Positions 1-7,823 of a DNA stretch of 64,000 nucleotides are shown here, piece after piece. Every line of letters begins with the position of its first letter. The first letter of the stretch is position 1. The stretch is from Brucella daejeonensis (lineage in GTDB: Bacteria; Pseudomonadota; Alphaproteobacteria; Rhizobiales; Rhizobiaceae): NCBI RefSeq assembly GCF_014199265.1, contig NZ_JACIJG010000002.1, positions 305,620 to 369,619 of the forward strand, in the 5' to 3' direction. Below the pieces are notes generated by a model that made no database searches, had not been told where the DNA came from, and saw nothing but the letters and a program-made list of their open reading frames with translations. The position numbers and the translations under genes are program-made.

Positions 1-2
1 TC

Positions 3-122
3 GATCTTGGCGTCTTCACACTGGTCGTCGGTGCAACGGTTCTCGTGCTGATCGCTCTCGCGCACCAGTCGCTGCGCAAGCATCGTGTCGAGAAACTCGC
101 CGCAACGAAGGAGGAGAACTGA
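3..122 (+). CDS. Mrp/Pha antiporter subunit B or fused AB, C-terminal end (partial)
   Basis: Only the last 39 codons lie in the window; the gene begins before base 1. The visible peptide starts DLGVFTLVVGATVLVLIALA, a final membrane helix, followed by a charged tail ending in EEN. The stop codon shares one base with the ATG of the next gene, an Mrp C subunit, so the piece must be the preceding Mrp subunit. In alphaproteobacteria this is usually the end of a fused PhaAB/MrpAB protein, the large NuoL-like and MrpB-like membrane part of the multisubunit cation/proton antiporter. From the fragment alone I cannot say whether A and B are fused here. Confidence 0.8.
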   Translation, partial: DLGVFTLVVGATVLVLIALAHQSLRKHRVEKLAATKEEN

Positions 123-463
123 TGGAACTCGTTCTCGCCCTTGCAATCGGCGTGCTGATGGCCTCCGGCGTATGGCTCGTCCTGCGCCCGCGCACATTTC
201 AGGTGGCGATCGGCCTGTCCCTGATTTCCTATGCGGTCAATCTCTTCATCTTCTCGATGGGGCGTTTGCGCACCAATGCAGCGCCGGTGCTCGATTCCCG
301 CGTTGATATTCAGGCTGCGCAATATACCGATCCTGTGCCGCAAGCGCTCGTTCTGACCGCCATCGTCATCGGATTTGCGATGACTGCGCTTTTCCTTGTC
401 GTGCTGCTCGCCTCACGCGGGCTGACGCGTACGGACCATGTGGACGGCAAGGAGAACCGGTGA
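122..463 (+). CDS. mnhC: Na+(K+)/H+ antiporter subunit C (MnhC/MrpC/PhaC)
   Basis: A 113-residue membrane protein with three predicted helices (about residues 4-22, 28-47 and 75-98) and the NuoK-like sequence GLSLISYAVNLFIFSMGRL. It is related to complex I subunit NuoK and is one of the small subunits of the Mrp antiporter, which exchanges cytoplasmic Na+ or K+ for external protons in alkali or salt stress. The start is fixed by the ATG that overlaps the stop of the upstream subunit by one base, with a GGAGGA ribosome site just before it. The stop overlaps the next ATG, so translation is probably coupled along the operon. Confidence 0.93.
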   Translation: MELVLALAIGVLMASGVWLVLRPRTFQVAIGLSLISYAVNLFIFSMGRLRTNAAPVLDSRVDIQAAQYTDPVPQALVLTAIVIGFAMTALFLVVLLASRGLTRTDHVDGKENR

Positions 464-2091
464 TGGACTGGAAAACGCACCTCATCGTTGCTCCCATTGT
501 CCTGCCGCTCGTGACAGCAGCGGTGCTGCTGCTGTTCGATGAGCGCAAGCGCAGGCTCAAAATGGCGATCAATTCCATCTCGACGCTTGGCCTCATCGCA
601 ATCGCCGTCACGCTTGCAGGCATGGCGACCGAAAAGGCTCCGGACGCTTTTGTCTATTTGATCGGCAACTGGCCGGCCCCTTTCGGGATCGTGCTCGTAC
701 TGGATCGTCTCGCCGCGCTGATGCTTGTGCTGGCCAGCCTTCTCGGCATGGCCTCGCTCAGTTTTGCACTGGCGCACTGGCACAAGGCCAGCCCTCATTT
801 CCATACGATTTTCCAGCTCCTGCTGATGGGCTTGAACGGCGCCTTCCTCACGGGCGACCTGTTCAATCTCTTCGTATTCTTCGAGGTCATGCTGGCTGCA
901 TCCTACGGGCTTGCCCTGCACGGGTCCGGGCCAGCGCGTGTCAGGGCCGGGATGCACTATATTGCCGTCAATCTGGTCGCGTCGTCGCTGTTCCTGATCG
1001 GCGTGAGCCTGATCTACGGCGTCGCCGGCACGCTCAACATGGCGGATCTCGCCCGGAAGATTTCGCAAGTCGCGCCCGAGGACCGCATGTTGCTCGAAGC
1101 GGGGGCGGCAGTACTCGGCGTCGCCTTCCTCGTAAAGGCCGGGATGTGGCCCCTCAATTTCTGGCTCGCGCCGACCTATACGGCTGCGGCCGCGCCCGTG
1201 GCGGCGGTGTTCGCCATCATGAGCAAGGTCGGTATCTATGTGCTCCTGCGCCTGTCGCCGCTGATGTTCGGCATCGATGCTGGAACGTCCTACGGGTTCG
1301 GCAATGACTGGCTCTATTTCGGCGGCATGGTCACGCTGGCCTTCGGGCTGATCGGGGTTGTCGCGTCGCAGGCGATGGGGAGGCTGGCAAGCTACAGCAT
1401 TCTGGTCTCTTCCGGCACGCTTCTCGCCGCCATCGGCAGCGGCAACGCCGCCATGACCGGAGCCGCCCTTTTCTACATGGTCAGTTCGACACTCACCATT
1501 GCCGCCTTTTTCCTGCTCATCGAACTCATCGAGCGCGGGCAGGACGCAGCCGCCAACGTTCTCGCCGTTACGATGGAAGCTTATGGCGACGAGGAGGAGG
1601 AAGAAGAGGAAGACGAGGTGGGAGCGGTGCTGCCAGCCACTCTTGCCGTGCTTGGCACCCTCTTCGGCATCTGCGCGATATTGCTTATCGGCCTGCCGCC
1701 ATTTTCCGGCTTCATCGCCAAATTCCTCCTGCTCGCGGCGGTGTTCAATGGCGAGGGCGCGACGCCCCAACTCGCAATGCCGGTCAGCCCGGCAAACTGG
1801 GTATTGGTTACGCTGATCCTTCTGTCCGGCCTGTCCGCGCTCATTGCAATGACGCGTACCGGCATCCGCACATTCTGGGCGTCGCTCGAAGGCAATGTGC
1901 CGCGGGTTCTGGTCCGTGAAGCGGTTCCTGTCGCGGGGCTTCTGCTGATCTGTCTGGCGCTGACGATCGGAGCCGGTCCGGCCATGCGTTACATGGATGA
2001 GACCGCCCGTTCCCTGCGCAATCCGCAAGCCTATATCGGTAGCGTGCTGAACGCGCCGCGCGCAGGCGTGCAAATGGAGGAGGCAAAATGA
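463..2091 (+). CDS. mnhD: Na+(K+)/H+ antiporter subunit D (MnhD/MrpD/PhaD)
   Basis: A 542-residue proton-translocating membrane subunit homologous to complex I NuoM/NuoN, with about 14 helices. Typical family sequences include GDLFNLFVFFEVMLAASYGL near residue 135 and a lysine-bearing helix AFLVKAGMWPLNFWL. I chose ATG 463, which shares one base with the mnhC stop and follows GGAG; a GTG at 460 is also in frame but less likely. A run of ten acidic residues (about 376-385: D, seven E, D, E) sits in a loop between helices. The bases there are plain GAG/GAA codons with no frame break. Rhizobial PhaD proteins, as I recall them, carry a similar acidic loop, so this is probably normal for the group. 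Confidence 0.95.
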   Translation: MDWKTHLIVAPIVLPLVTAAVLLLFDERKRRLKMAINSISTLGLIAIAVTLAGMATEKAPDAFVYLIGNWPAPFGIVLVLDRLAALMLVLASLLGMASLSFALAHWHKASPHFHTIFQLLLMGLNGAFLTGDLFNLFVFFEVMLAASYGLALHGSGPARVRAGMHYIAVNLVASSLFLIGVSLIYGVAGTLNMADLARKISQVAPEDRMLLEAGAAVLGVAFLVKAGMWPLNFWLAPTYTAAAAPVAAVFAIMSKVGIYVLLRLSPLMFGIDAGTSYGFGNDWLYFGGMVTLAFGLIGVVASQAMGRLASYSILVSSGTLLAAIGSGNAAMTGAALFYMVSSTLTIAAFFLLIELIERGQDAAANVLAVTMEAYGDEEEEEEEDEVGAVLPATLAVLGTLFGICAILLIGLPPFSGFIAKFLLLAAVFNGEGATPQLAMPVSPANWVLVTLILLSGLSALIAMTRTGIRTFWASLEGNVPRVLVREAVPVAGLLLICLALTIGAGPAMRYMDETARSLRNPQAYIGSVLNAPRAGVQMEEAK

Positions 2092-2603
2092 AGAAAATCA
2101 TGCCTTATCCGCTTCTGTTCGTCGCACTGATCGTGTTCTGGCTGCTTCTGAACGGCTTTACGCGGGCGCAGTTTCTGCTCGGCGCCGTCATAGCGCTCGC
2201 CGCCTGCCTGTTCATGACAGCCTTGCAGCCTCAGAAAAACCACTTTCGTTCGATCCCGACGATATTCTGGCTTTTCGGGGCGGTGAGCTATGACATCCTG
2301 CAATCCAATATCGCCGTTACGGGCATCATCCTGTCCCGCAAGCGCAAGCGCCGCCCCGGCTTTGTCGTGATACGGCTCGACCTGCAAAATCGCACCGCAC
2401 TTGCCGTTCTGGCCTGTATCGTAACCGCAACGCCCGGCACCGCCTGGGTGGACTATAATGCCGCCCAGCAGGAACTCACCATCCATGTGCTCGATCTTGA
2501 AGACGCGCAGGAATGGCGGGATACGATCAAGCACCGGTACGAGCAGCCGCTGATCAGGATTTTCGGGACACAAGACCTGGTGGAAGAGGAGAAATCCGCA
2601 TGA
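2088..2603 (+). CDS. mnhE: Na+(K+)/H+ antiporter subunit E (MnhE/MrpE/PhaE)
   Basis: A 171-residue MrpE-family protein. Two N-terminal membrane helices (about residues 6-24 and 26-44) are followed by a cytoplasmic domain with the family pattern around LACIVTATPGTAWVDY and HVLDLED. MrpE has no complex I counterpart and is needed for assembly or full activity of the antiporter. The start overlaps the mnhD stop by four bases (ATGA) after GGAGGAGG, and the stop overlaps the mnhF start in the same way. Length and position match the standard Mrp gene order. Confidence 0.93.
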   Translation: MKKIMPYPLLFVALIVFWLLLNGFTRAQFLLGAVIALAACLFMTALQPQKNHFRSIPTIFWLFGAVSYDILQSNIAVTGIILSRKRKRRPGFVVIRLDLQNRTALAVLACIVTATPGTAWVDYNAAQQELTIHVLDLEDAQEWRDTIKHRYEQPLIRIFGTQDLVEEEKSA

Positions 2604-2881
2604 GCGCAGTCATTGTCTTCTGGTCCCTGCTTGCCGCCCAGCTCATGCTTCTCGCCGCAATGGCATGTGCGGTCTATCGTCTGCTGGCTGGCCCGCGCGC
2701 GCAGGACCGCGTTCTCGCGGCCGACGCGCTTTATCTCAATTCGCTTCTGCTCCTGCTGACCTTCGGCATCCGCACCGGCAGCGTCATTTATTTCGAGGTT
2801 GCCCTGATCATCGCCCTTCTCGGCTTCGTCTCGACAGTGGCGCTGTCCAAGTTCCTGATGCGCGGGGAGGTGATCGAATGA
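2600..2881 (+). CDS. mnhF: Na+(K+)/H+ antiporter subunit F (MnhF/MrpF/PhaF)
   Basis: A 93-residue protein with three predicted membrane helices and the MrpF hallmark RLLAGPRAQDRVLAADAL after helix 1. It is a small hydrophobic subunit of the antiporter complex. The reading frame stays open upstream, but the ATG at 2600 overlaps the mnhE stop and lies after GGAAGAGGAG, so this start gives the normal family length. The stop overlaps the mnhG start. Confidence 0.93.
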   Translation: MSAVIVFWSLLAAQLMLLAAMACAVYRLLAGPRAQDRVLAADALYLNSLLLLLTFGIRTGSVIYFEVALIIALLGFVSTVALSKFLMRGEVIE

Positions 2882-3231
2882 TCCATGCCGCCGATCTTCC
2901 CCTATGGTGCGCTATCGCCATTTCGTTCTTTCTGGTCGCAGGAGCCTTCCTGACGCTCGTCGGGTGCATAGGGCTGGTCCGGTTCAGGACCTTTTACGAG
3001 CGTATTCATGCCCCGACGATCGGTTCTTCCTTCGGGGCGGGTGGAATCCTGATCGCGTCGATCATATTTTTCTCCATCTTGCAATCGAAGCCGATTCTGC
3101 ATGAAGTGCTGATTGCCGTCTTTGTGATCGTCACAACGCCGGTAACGCTCATGCTGCTCAGCCGCGCCGTGATCCATCGCGACAGGACGCAGGACAGCAA
3201 GGAGCTGCCTTCTTCTTCCGATCCGTTATAG
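2878..3231 (+). CDS. mnhG: Na+(K+)/H+ antiporter subunit G (MnhG/MrpG/PhaG)
   Basis: A 117-residue MrpG-family subunit with three membrane helices. The conserved core is LVGCIGLVRFRTFYERIHAP followed by a helix and TTPVTLMLLSRAVIHRD. It is the last gene of the operon. The ATG overlaps the mnhF stop (ATGA) and follows GGGGAGG. The C-terminal tail is hydrophilic and rich in Asp, Ser and Glu. No clear T-rich terminator follows directly. Confidence 0.92.
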   Translation: MIHAADLPLWCAIAISFFLVAGAFLTLVGCIGLVRFRTFYERIHAPTIGSSFGAGGILIASIIFFSILQSKPILHEVLIAVFVIVTTPVTLMLLSRAVIHRDRTQDSKELPSSSDPL

Positions 3232-3669
3232 GGTCTATTGCGAACCGCTCGTAACAGATCCTGGTTCGGTGAACATGGTGCTTGAGGGTGCGAGAGGGTG
3301 GAGAACGTGCGTTTTCCGTCTGCTCGAAATGGGGATTTGGCCGCTCTTTGAGAAAAGCAGCGGCACAGCGTTCCGGGCAGGCCGGCGAGCTGTTTTGGAG
3401 TTTGTTTCAAGACCGGCTATCCTGACATGCGGAAACATCATCTGCCTTTTGCCGAATCCTCGGCCCGACTGACACCGTATCGCGGACCGGAAGCTGCGGT
3501 TTGCCATGTTTCAGGAGCATTTGGAGGAATGCCCCGCGAGTAACCTCTGGCTGCGGCCAATTGTCCATTCGAGCTTTCGCTCGGGACATCTGGATTGAAG
3601 GTCGATGCTAATTGAATTATCTGGATTTCAGTAATTTCTGAAATTTCAGAATTTACGGGAGAGAGAATT
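3232..3669. other. Intergenic region between the mrp operon and the cyd regulator
   Basis: About 440 bases without a convincing gene; the short open frames on either strand lack ribosome sites and protein-like composition. Two structures stand out. A long imperfect hairpin spans 3562-3588: TGTCC, ATT, CGAGC, TTTC, GCTCG, GGACA, ten base pairs with a three-base bulge. It has no T-run, so it is at best a weak mrp terminator or RNA element. The second is the palindromic cluster at 3625-3649, listed separately. AT content rises sharply after about 3600, as expected for a promoter. Confidence 0.6.
3625..3649. promoter_or_regulatory. Palindromic operator candidate of the cyd operon regulator
   Basis: ATTTCAG at 3625-3631 and CTGAAAT at 3638-3644 form a perfect seven-base inverted repeat with a six-base spacer. 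CTGAAATTTCAG at 3638-3649 is itself a perfect 12-base palindrome. This gives three half-sites of the same word within 25 bases, ending about 20 bases before the regulator's start codon. MarR/GbsR-type proteins bind such sites as dimers and often repress their own promoter, so this is the natural autoregulatory operator. Binding is inferred. Confidence 0.6.
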
Positions 3670-4254
3670 TTGGAATTGTCGCCAATCGTTCAGTCGTTTG
3701 TGCTCCATTTTGGAGAAATGGGCAGCCGGTGGGGCATAAACCGCACGGTCGGGCAGATATATGCGCTGCTTTACGTGTCGCCGCAGCCTCTTTGTGCAGA
3801 CCAGATCGTCGAATCCCTCGGCGTATCGCGGTCGAACGTGTCCATGGGCATACGTGAACTGCAAGGCTGGAACCTTGTTCTGTTGAAGCACATTCCCGGT
3901 GATCGTCGCGATTTTTTCACGACGCCCGACGATGTATGGCAAATCCTGCGTACGCTTGCCGAGGAGCGCAAGAAACGCGAGATCGATCCGACGCTCTCCG
4001 TGCTGCGCGAGATTCTCATGGAGCGGCCGGAAGGCGATAGCGACGTTTATGCACAGGACCGCATGAAGGACATGTACGGCCTGATCGAGCGGCTGACCAA
4101 CTGGTACGACGACGTCAAGAAGCTCGATACCGACCGGCTGACCAGCCTTCTGGCGCTCGGTGCCAAAGTGACCCGTTTTCTTGAGACCACGGACAGGATC
4201 GTGGCTCTGGGGCGCGGGCGAACATCGGCCAAAAAGGAGCCTAAGCGAGAGTGA
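3670..4254 (+). CDS. GbsR/MarR-type transcriptional regulator of the cyd operon
   Basis: A 194-residue winged-helix regulator. The sequence MGSRWGINRTVGQIYALLY and the recognition region LGVSRSNVSMGIREL (about residues 55-70) match the GbsR branch of the MarR superfamily. The C-terminal half is helical and charged, as for a dimerisation domain. The start is TTG at 3670, preceded by GGGAGAGAG; no ATG gives a sensible N-terminus. The stop overlaps the GTG of cydD by four bases, so the regulator is the first gene of the cydDCABX transcript and probably controls it. The signal it senses cannot be told from sequence. Confidence 0.87.
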   Translation: MELSPIVQSFVLHFGEMGSRWGINRTVGQIYALLYVSPQPLCADQIVESLGVSRSNVSMGIRELQGWNLVLLKHIPGDRRDFFTTPDDVWQILRTLAEERKKREIDPTLSVLREILMERPEGDSDVYAQDRMKDMYGLIERLTNWYDDVKKLDTDRLTSLLALGAKVTRFLETTDRIVALGRGRTSAKKEPKRE

Positions 4255-6002
4255 CATCCGTTGTCCCCCGAACGGAATCATTGACGGCAGAAGACGGCAA
4301 GGCGGCAGGCGACGGAAGACATTCGCGCCGCTCGCAACGTCGTCCTGTTCCGTCCTTGCTGAAGCGGGGGGCATATCTTCAGGCAGCCGCAGCCCTTTTG
4401 TGGCTGCCTCAGGCGGGCATTCTTGCCTATGCAATCGGTCGACTGGCCGATACCGGTTTTGACAATTCCATCTATTATGGCGCGGCAGGCATGTTCCTGC
4501 TCGGTTGCCTGCGCAGTCTCCTCGACAGCGCCGGGGCTGCAAAGGCGTTCGACGCGGCGAGGGAAGAACTTTCCCGGCTGCGTGTGCAGGCTGTCGCGGC
4601 CCTTGCACAACGCTCGCCTCTGGATGCAACGCGGCCGTCCTCGGGCGAAACCGCAAGCATTCTTGCCGAACAGGCGGAGATGGTCGTTCCCTATCTTTCC
4701 CGTTACGTGCCGGTGCGCATCCGCGTCATGCTGGTTCCGCTGGCGATACTTGGCATCGTGCTCTGGCTTTCCTGGGCTCCCGCGCTCATCCTGATTGTTG
4801 CCGCGCCGCTCATCCCGATTTTCATGGCCCTGATCGGCTGGCGCGCGAAAGCGGCTAGCGAAAGGCAACTCGTTGCTCTCGGCGGTATGAACGGTTTTCT
4901 GCTCGACCGCCTGCGCGGCCTTGCCACCATTCGCACATTCCACGCGGTGGATGCGACGGCCAACCGCTTGCGCGAAAATGCCGAGACATTGCGCTCCAGG
5001 ACCATGTCCGTCCTCCGCATCGCCTTTCTGTCCTCCGCGGTTCTGGAACTCTTCGCGGCCATCGGCGTCGCGATGGTGGCGGTCTATATCGGTTTTCATC
5101 TGTTGGGGCAGCTCGATTTCGGTGCCTGGGGCCACAAGCTGACGCTTGCGGAAGGCTTGTTCATCCTGCTTCTGTCGCCCGCTTTCTTCGAGCCGCTTCG
5201 CGATCTTTCCGCCGTCTGGCACGACCGCGCGGCGGGCGAAGCCGCCATCGATGCGCTGGAGAAACTCGCAGAACATCCAGTCACCATTGTCGGCGGTACG
5301 AATATGTCCGCTTCGCGCGCCACCAATGCTCCCTCGATTGCGCTGCACGATGTCGGCTTTGCCTATGCAACCGGGGCCAATGTTCTTGAAGATTTCAATC
5401 TCGACATCGAACCGGGCGAGCATGTGGCGCTGCTGGCGCCAAGCGGCTGCGGCAAGTCCACCATTCTTGCGCTGATCGCCGGTCTGACGACACCACAAAC
5501 CGGCACGATCAGGATCGCCGATACGGAAATGACTGACGACACGGCTGCGGCTCTTCGTTCACGGATGAGCTGGATCGGCCAGAAGCCGCATATTTTCGCG
5601 GGCTCCGCCCGGCAGAATATCGTTCTCGGTCGGGAAGCCGACGCCGCAACCATTCAGACAATCGTCGACGACATGGCGCTAGGCAACGTCTTCGGTGTCA
5701 CCGGCAACAGCCTGATCGGGGAGAACGGCGCCGGAATTTCGGGCGGCGAGGCATTGCGTCTGGCGCTGGCGCGTGCCGCGATCGATCCTGCCGCCGACAT
5801 CATTCTGGCCGACGAACCGACCGCTCATCTCGATCAGGAGACGGCGACAGTCATTGCCGACAGTCTGACGAGGCTTGCCCGGAACCGGACGCTGGTCGTC
5901 GCGACCCATGACGAAGCGCTCGCGCGCAGGATGCATCGCGTGATCCGCCTCGACGGCGATGCGGAAGACGCTTGCCTCTGGCAGAGGAGGGCAGCCGAAT
6001 GA
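4251..6002 (+). CDS. cydD: Thiol reductant ABC exporter subunit CydD
   Basis: A 583-residue half-transporter: a six-helix membrane domain (about residues 40-330) fused to an ABC ATPase. Walker A is APSGCGKST near residue 396, the signature is ISGGE near 497 and Walker B ends ILADEP near 519. CydD pairs with CydC to export glutathione and cysteine to the periplasm, which is needed to assemble cytochrome bd. The GTG start overlaps the regulator stop. The first 35 residues are hydrophilic, longer than in the E. coli protein. The stop overlaps the cydC ATG by three bases. Confidence 0.93.
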   Translation: MTSVVPRTESLTAEDGKAAGDGRHSRRSQRRPVPSLLKRGAYLQAAAALLWLPQAGILAYAIGRLADTGFDNSIYYGAAGMFLLGCLRSLLDSAGAAKAFDAAREELSRLRVQAVAALAQRSPLDATRPSSGETASILAEQAEMVVPYLSRYVPVRIRVMLVPLAILGIVLWLSWAPALILIVAAPLIPIFMALIGWRAKAASERQLVALGGMNGFLLDRLRGLATIRTFHAVDATANRLRENAETLRSRTMSVLRIAFLSSAVLELFAAIGVAMVAVYIGFHLLGQLDFGAWGHKLTLAEGLFILLLSPAFFEPLRDLSAVWHDRAAGEAAIDALEKLAEHPVTIVGGTNMSASRATNAPSIALHDVGFAYATGANVLEDFNLDIEPGEHVALLAPSGCGKSTILALIAGLTTPQTGTIRIADTEMTDDTAAALRSRMSWIGQKPHIFAGSARQNIVLGREADAATIQTIVDDMALGNVFGVTGNSLIGENGAGISGGEALRLALARAAIDPAADIILADEPTAHLDQETATVIADSLTRLARNRTLVVATHDEALARRMHRVIRLDGDAEDACLWQRRAAE

Positions 6003-7681
6003 AGGGCCTTGACGCATTGCGGCCTATCCTGCTGCTCTTTTTCCGCATCAGGGGCAGGGCGCTTCTGGCCGGCATCGCGACCGCGACCGTCACCGTGCTC
6101 GCAGGGATTGCCCTTCTGGGCCTTTCGGGCTGGTTCATCACCGCAACGGCCATTGCGGGCCTAAGCTTGACCACGGCAGTGGTGTTTGACGTGTTTGCAC
6201 CCGCCGCCGGTATCCGCCTGCTGGCGATCCTGCGCACCGGTTCGCGCTATCTCGAACGGCTCGTCACGCATGATGCAACGCTGGCAATTCTTGCCGCGCT
6301 CCGCGAAAAGCTGTTTCGGAGCTGGGCGCGCCCCATGGCAGCAGAAACACTTTTGAAGCGTCCCGCCCGTCTCCTGTTCCGGCTGACCGCCGACATAGAT
6401 GCACTCGATTCCCTTTATCTGCGCGTTCTCGTACCGGCTGGCGCTGCGGTCGCAACGGCGCTCGCAGCAGGGATAGCTCTTGGCCTGATGAACCTCCTTT
6501 TCGGACTTCTGGTAATGTCCGTGCTGGTGGTGACGGGGCTGGGAATTCCGATAGCCGCGGCGAGACGCGCGGAAAAGCCGATGCGCAGACGCGCCAAGGG
6601 CACGGAAGCGCTGCGCGCGCGCGCCGTCGATCTTGTTGCCGGGCAAACCGAACTTCTGATGGCGGGGCGGCTTGAACATCAGAAACTGGCGCTTGCTCGC
6701 GCCGACACGTACGTCGCGACCTCAGACCGCCAGCTCAATCGTATCGAGATCGCAGCAGGCGCAGGTTTCGGCATGGTTCATGCCGCGCTGCTTGCGGGCG
6801 GTCTCGTTGTTGTCGGCCTGCTGGTCAATGCTGAAGCCGTGAGCGCGCCCGTTGCAGCCCTCGCATTGCTCATCATTCTGGGGGCGATGGAGCCATTTTC
6901 GGCATTGCGGCGCGGCGCAATGGAACTTGGACGCACGGTTCTGGCCGCAAAGCGTATAGCGCCGCAATTGCAGGCAGACGAGGAAATCGTGCCGCTGCAG
7001 CGTCCCGACAAGGGGGAGGCGGTCAGCCTGAAGAAGATAACCATCCGTCGCGATGGCGCGCCGCACGACGCCTTGCGGGCTGTCGATCTCGATATCGCGG
7101 AAGGCGAATGTGTGGCTATCGTTGGCACGAGCGGTGCAGGAAAATCAACGCTTTTCAATATGATAGCGGGAGAACTTCCCGTTCAAAAGGGCAGCGTTGC
7201 GGCCTTGCCTGCCCGTCTTCTCACGCAGCGGACGGAGTTGTTTCAGGACAGCCTGCGCGACAATCTCCTCCTTGCACGGCCCGGTGCTGCTGACGCGGAA
7301 CTGATGGAAGCCATGCAGGCTGCGGGTCTGGGCGCCTTCGTCAGCTCCCTTTCGGGCGGGCTGGACACCGCGCTGGGCGAGGGAGGTCTGGGGCTTTCGG
7401 GCGGGCAGGCACGCCGTCTGGCGCTTGCACGCCTTTTCCTGACCGATGCGCCGCTCTGGCTGCTCGATGAGCCTACGGAAGGTCTCGACCGGGCAACCGC
7501 GGAAGATGTGCTTGGCCGCCTGAAACAGCGGCTCGGCTCACGAACGCTCCTGATCGCCACGCATATCCGGCGGGAGGCGCGCATTTGCGACCGCATCATT
7601 GTTTTGAATCAAGGCATTCTCGTCGAAACCGGGAGTAAGGGATCATCGAGATTCGATGAAATCCTTGAAGCCATGAGGTGA
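5999..7681 (+). CDS. cydC: Thiol reductant ABC exporter subunit CydC
   Basis: A 560-residue half-transporter partner of CydD. The N-terminal membrane domain has the CydC-type start LALLGLSGWFIT-like (here IALLGLSGWFITATAIAGL) and the sequence GSRYLERLVTHD. The ATPase has Walker A GTSGAGKST near residue 376, signature LSGGQ near 466 and Walker B WLLDEPTEGLD. The ATG chosen overlaps the cydD stop after GAGGAGG; an in-frame ATG further upstream would extend into cydD and is unlikely. About 140 bases separate it from cydA, and that gap holds a hairpin that may lower read-through. Confidence 0.93.
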   Translation: MKGLDALRPILLLFFRIRGRALLAGIATATVTVLAGIALLGLSGWFITATAIAGLSLTTAVVFDVFAPAAGIRLLAILRTGSRYLERLVTHDATLAILAALREKLFRSWARPMAAETLLKRPARLLFRLTADIDALDSLYLRVLVPAGAAVATALAAGIALGLMNLLFGLLVMSVLVVTGLGIPIAAARRAEKPMRRRAKGTEALRARAVDLVAGQTELLMAGRLEHQKLALARADTYVATSDRQLNRIEIAAGAGFGMVHAALLAGGLVVVGLLVNAEAVSAPVAALALLIILGAMEPFSALRRGAMELGRTVLAAKRIAPQLQADEEIVPLQRPDKGEAVSLKKITIRRDGAPHDALRAVDLDIAEGECVAIVGTSGAGKSTLFNMIAGELPVQKGSVAALPARLLTQRTELFQDSLRDNLLLARPGAADAELMEAMQAAGLGAFVSSLSGGLDTALGEGGLGLSGGQARRLALARLFLTDAPLWLLDEPTEGLDRATAEDVLGRLKQRLGSRTLLIATHIRREARICDRIIVLNQGILVETGSKGSSRFDEILEAMR

Positions 7682-7724
7682 GTGACGAGCATCGGGCCGT
7701 TTTGCGGTTCATGTCGGCGAATTG

Positions 7725-7758
7725 AAGCGGGTAGGCGGTTTTCACGAACCACCCGCTT
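7725..7758 (+). terminator. Hairpin between cydC and cydA, possible attenuator
   Basis: AAGCGGGT (7725-7732) pairs with ACCCGCTT (7751-7758), with an inner GGTT/AACC pairing and a four-base bulge; two T residues close the 3' side. The T-run is short, so this is a weak terminator or mRNA processing site rather than a full stop. It could let cydDC and cydAB be made in different amounts from one transcript. Confidence 0.4.
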
Positions 7759-7823
7759 TCATAAGGGGCAGCCTCGAAGCGCTGCTCATAACACCAGGAG
7801 GGCCGGATTACCGGCTTAAAGAG

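Noticed and set aside
1588..1617. Poly-acidic run in MnhD as a possible microsatellite or insertion
   Set aside because: It stays in frame in a loop and, as I recall, similar acidic loops occur in related PhaD proteins, so it is probably normal.
310..2073. 587-codon open frame on the minus strand opposite mnhD
   Set aside because: It is antisense to strongly conserved Mrp subunits, and its composition is rich in His, Arg, Gln and Asp as expected from reverse reading of GC-rich membrane genes. No ribosome site.
3269..3472. 67-codon frame in the gap after mnhG
   Set aside because: No ribosome site and no recognisable sequence; probably chance.
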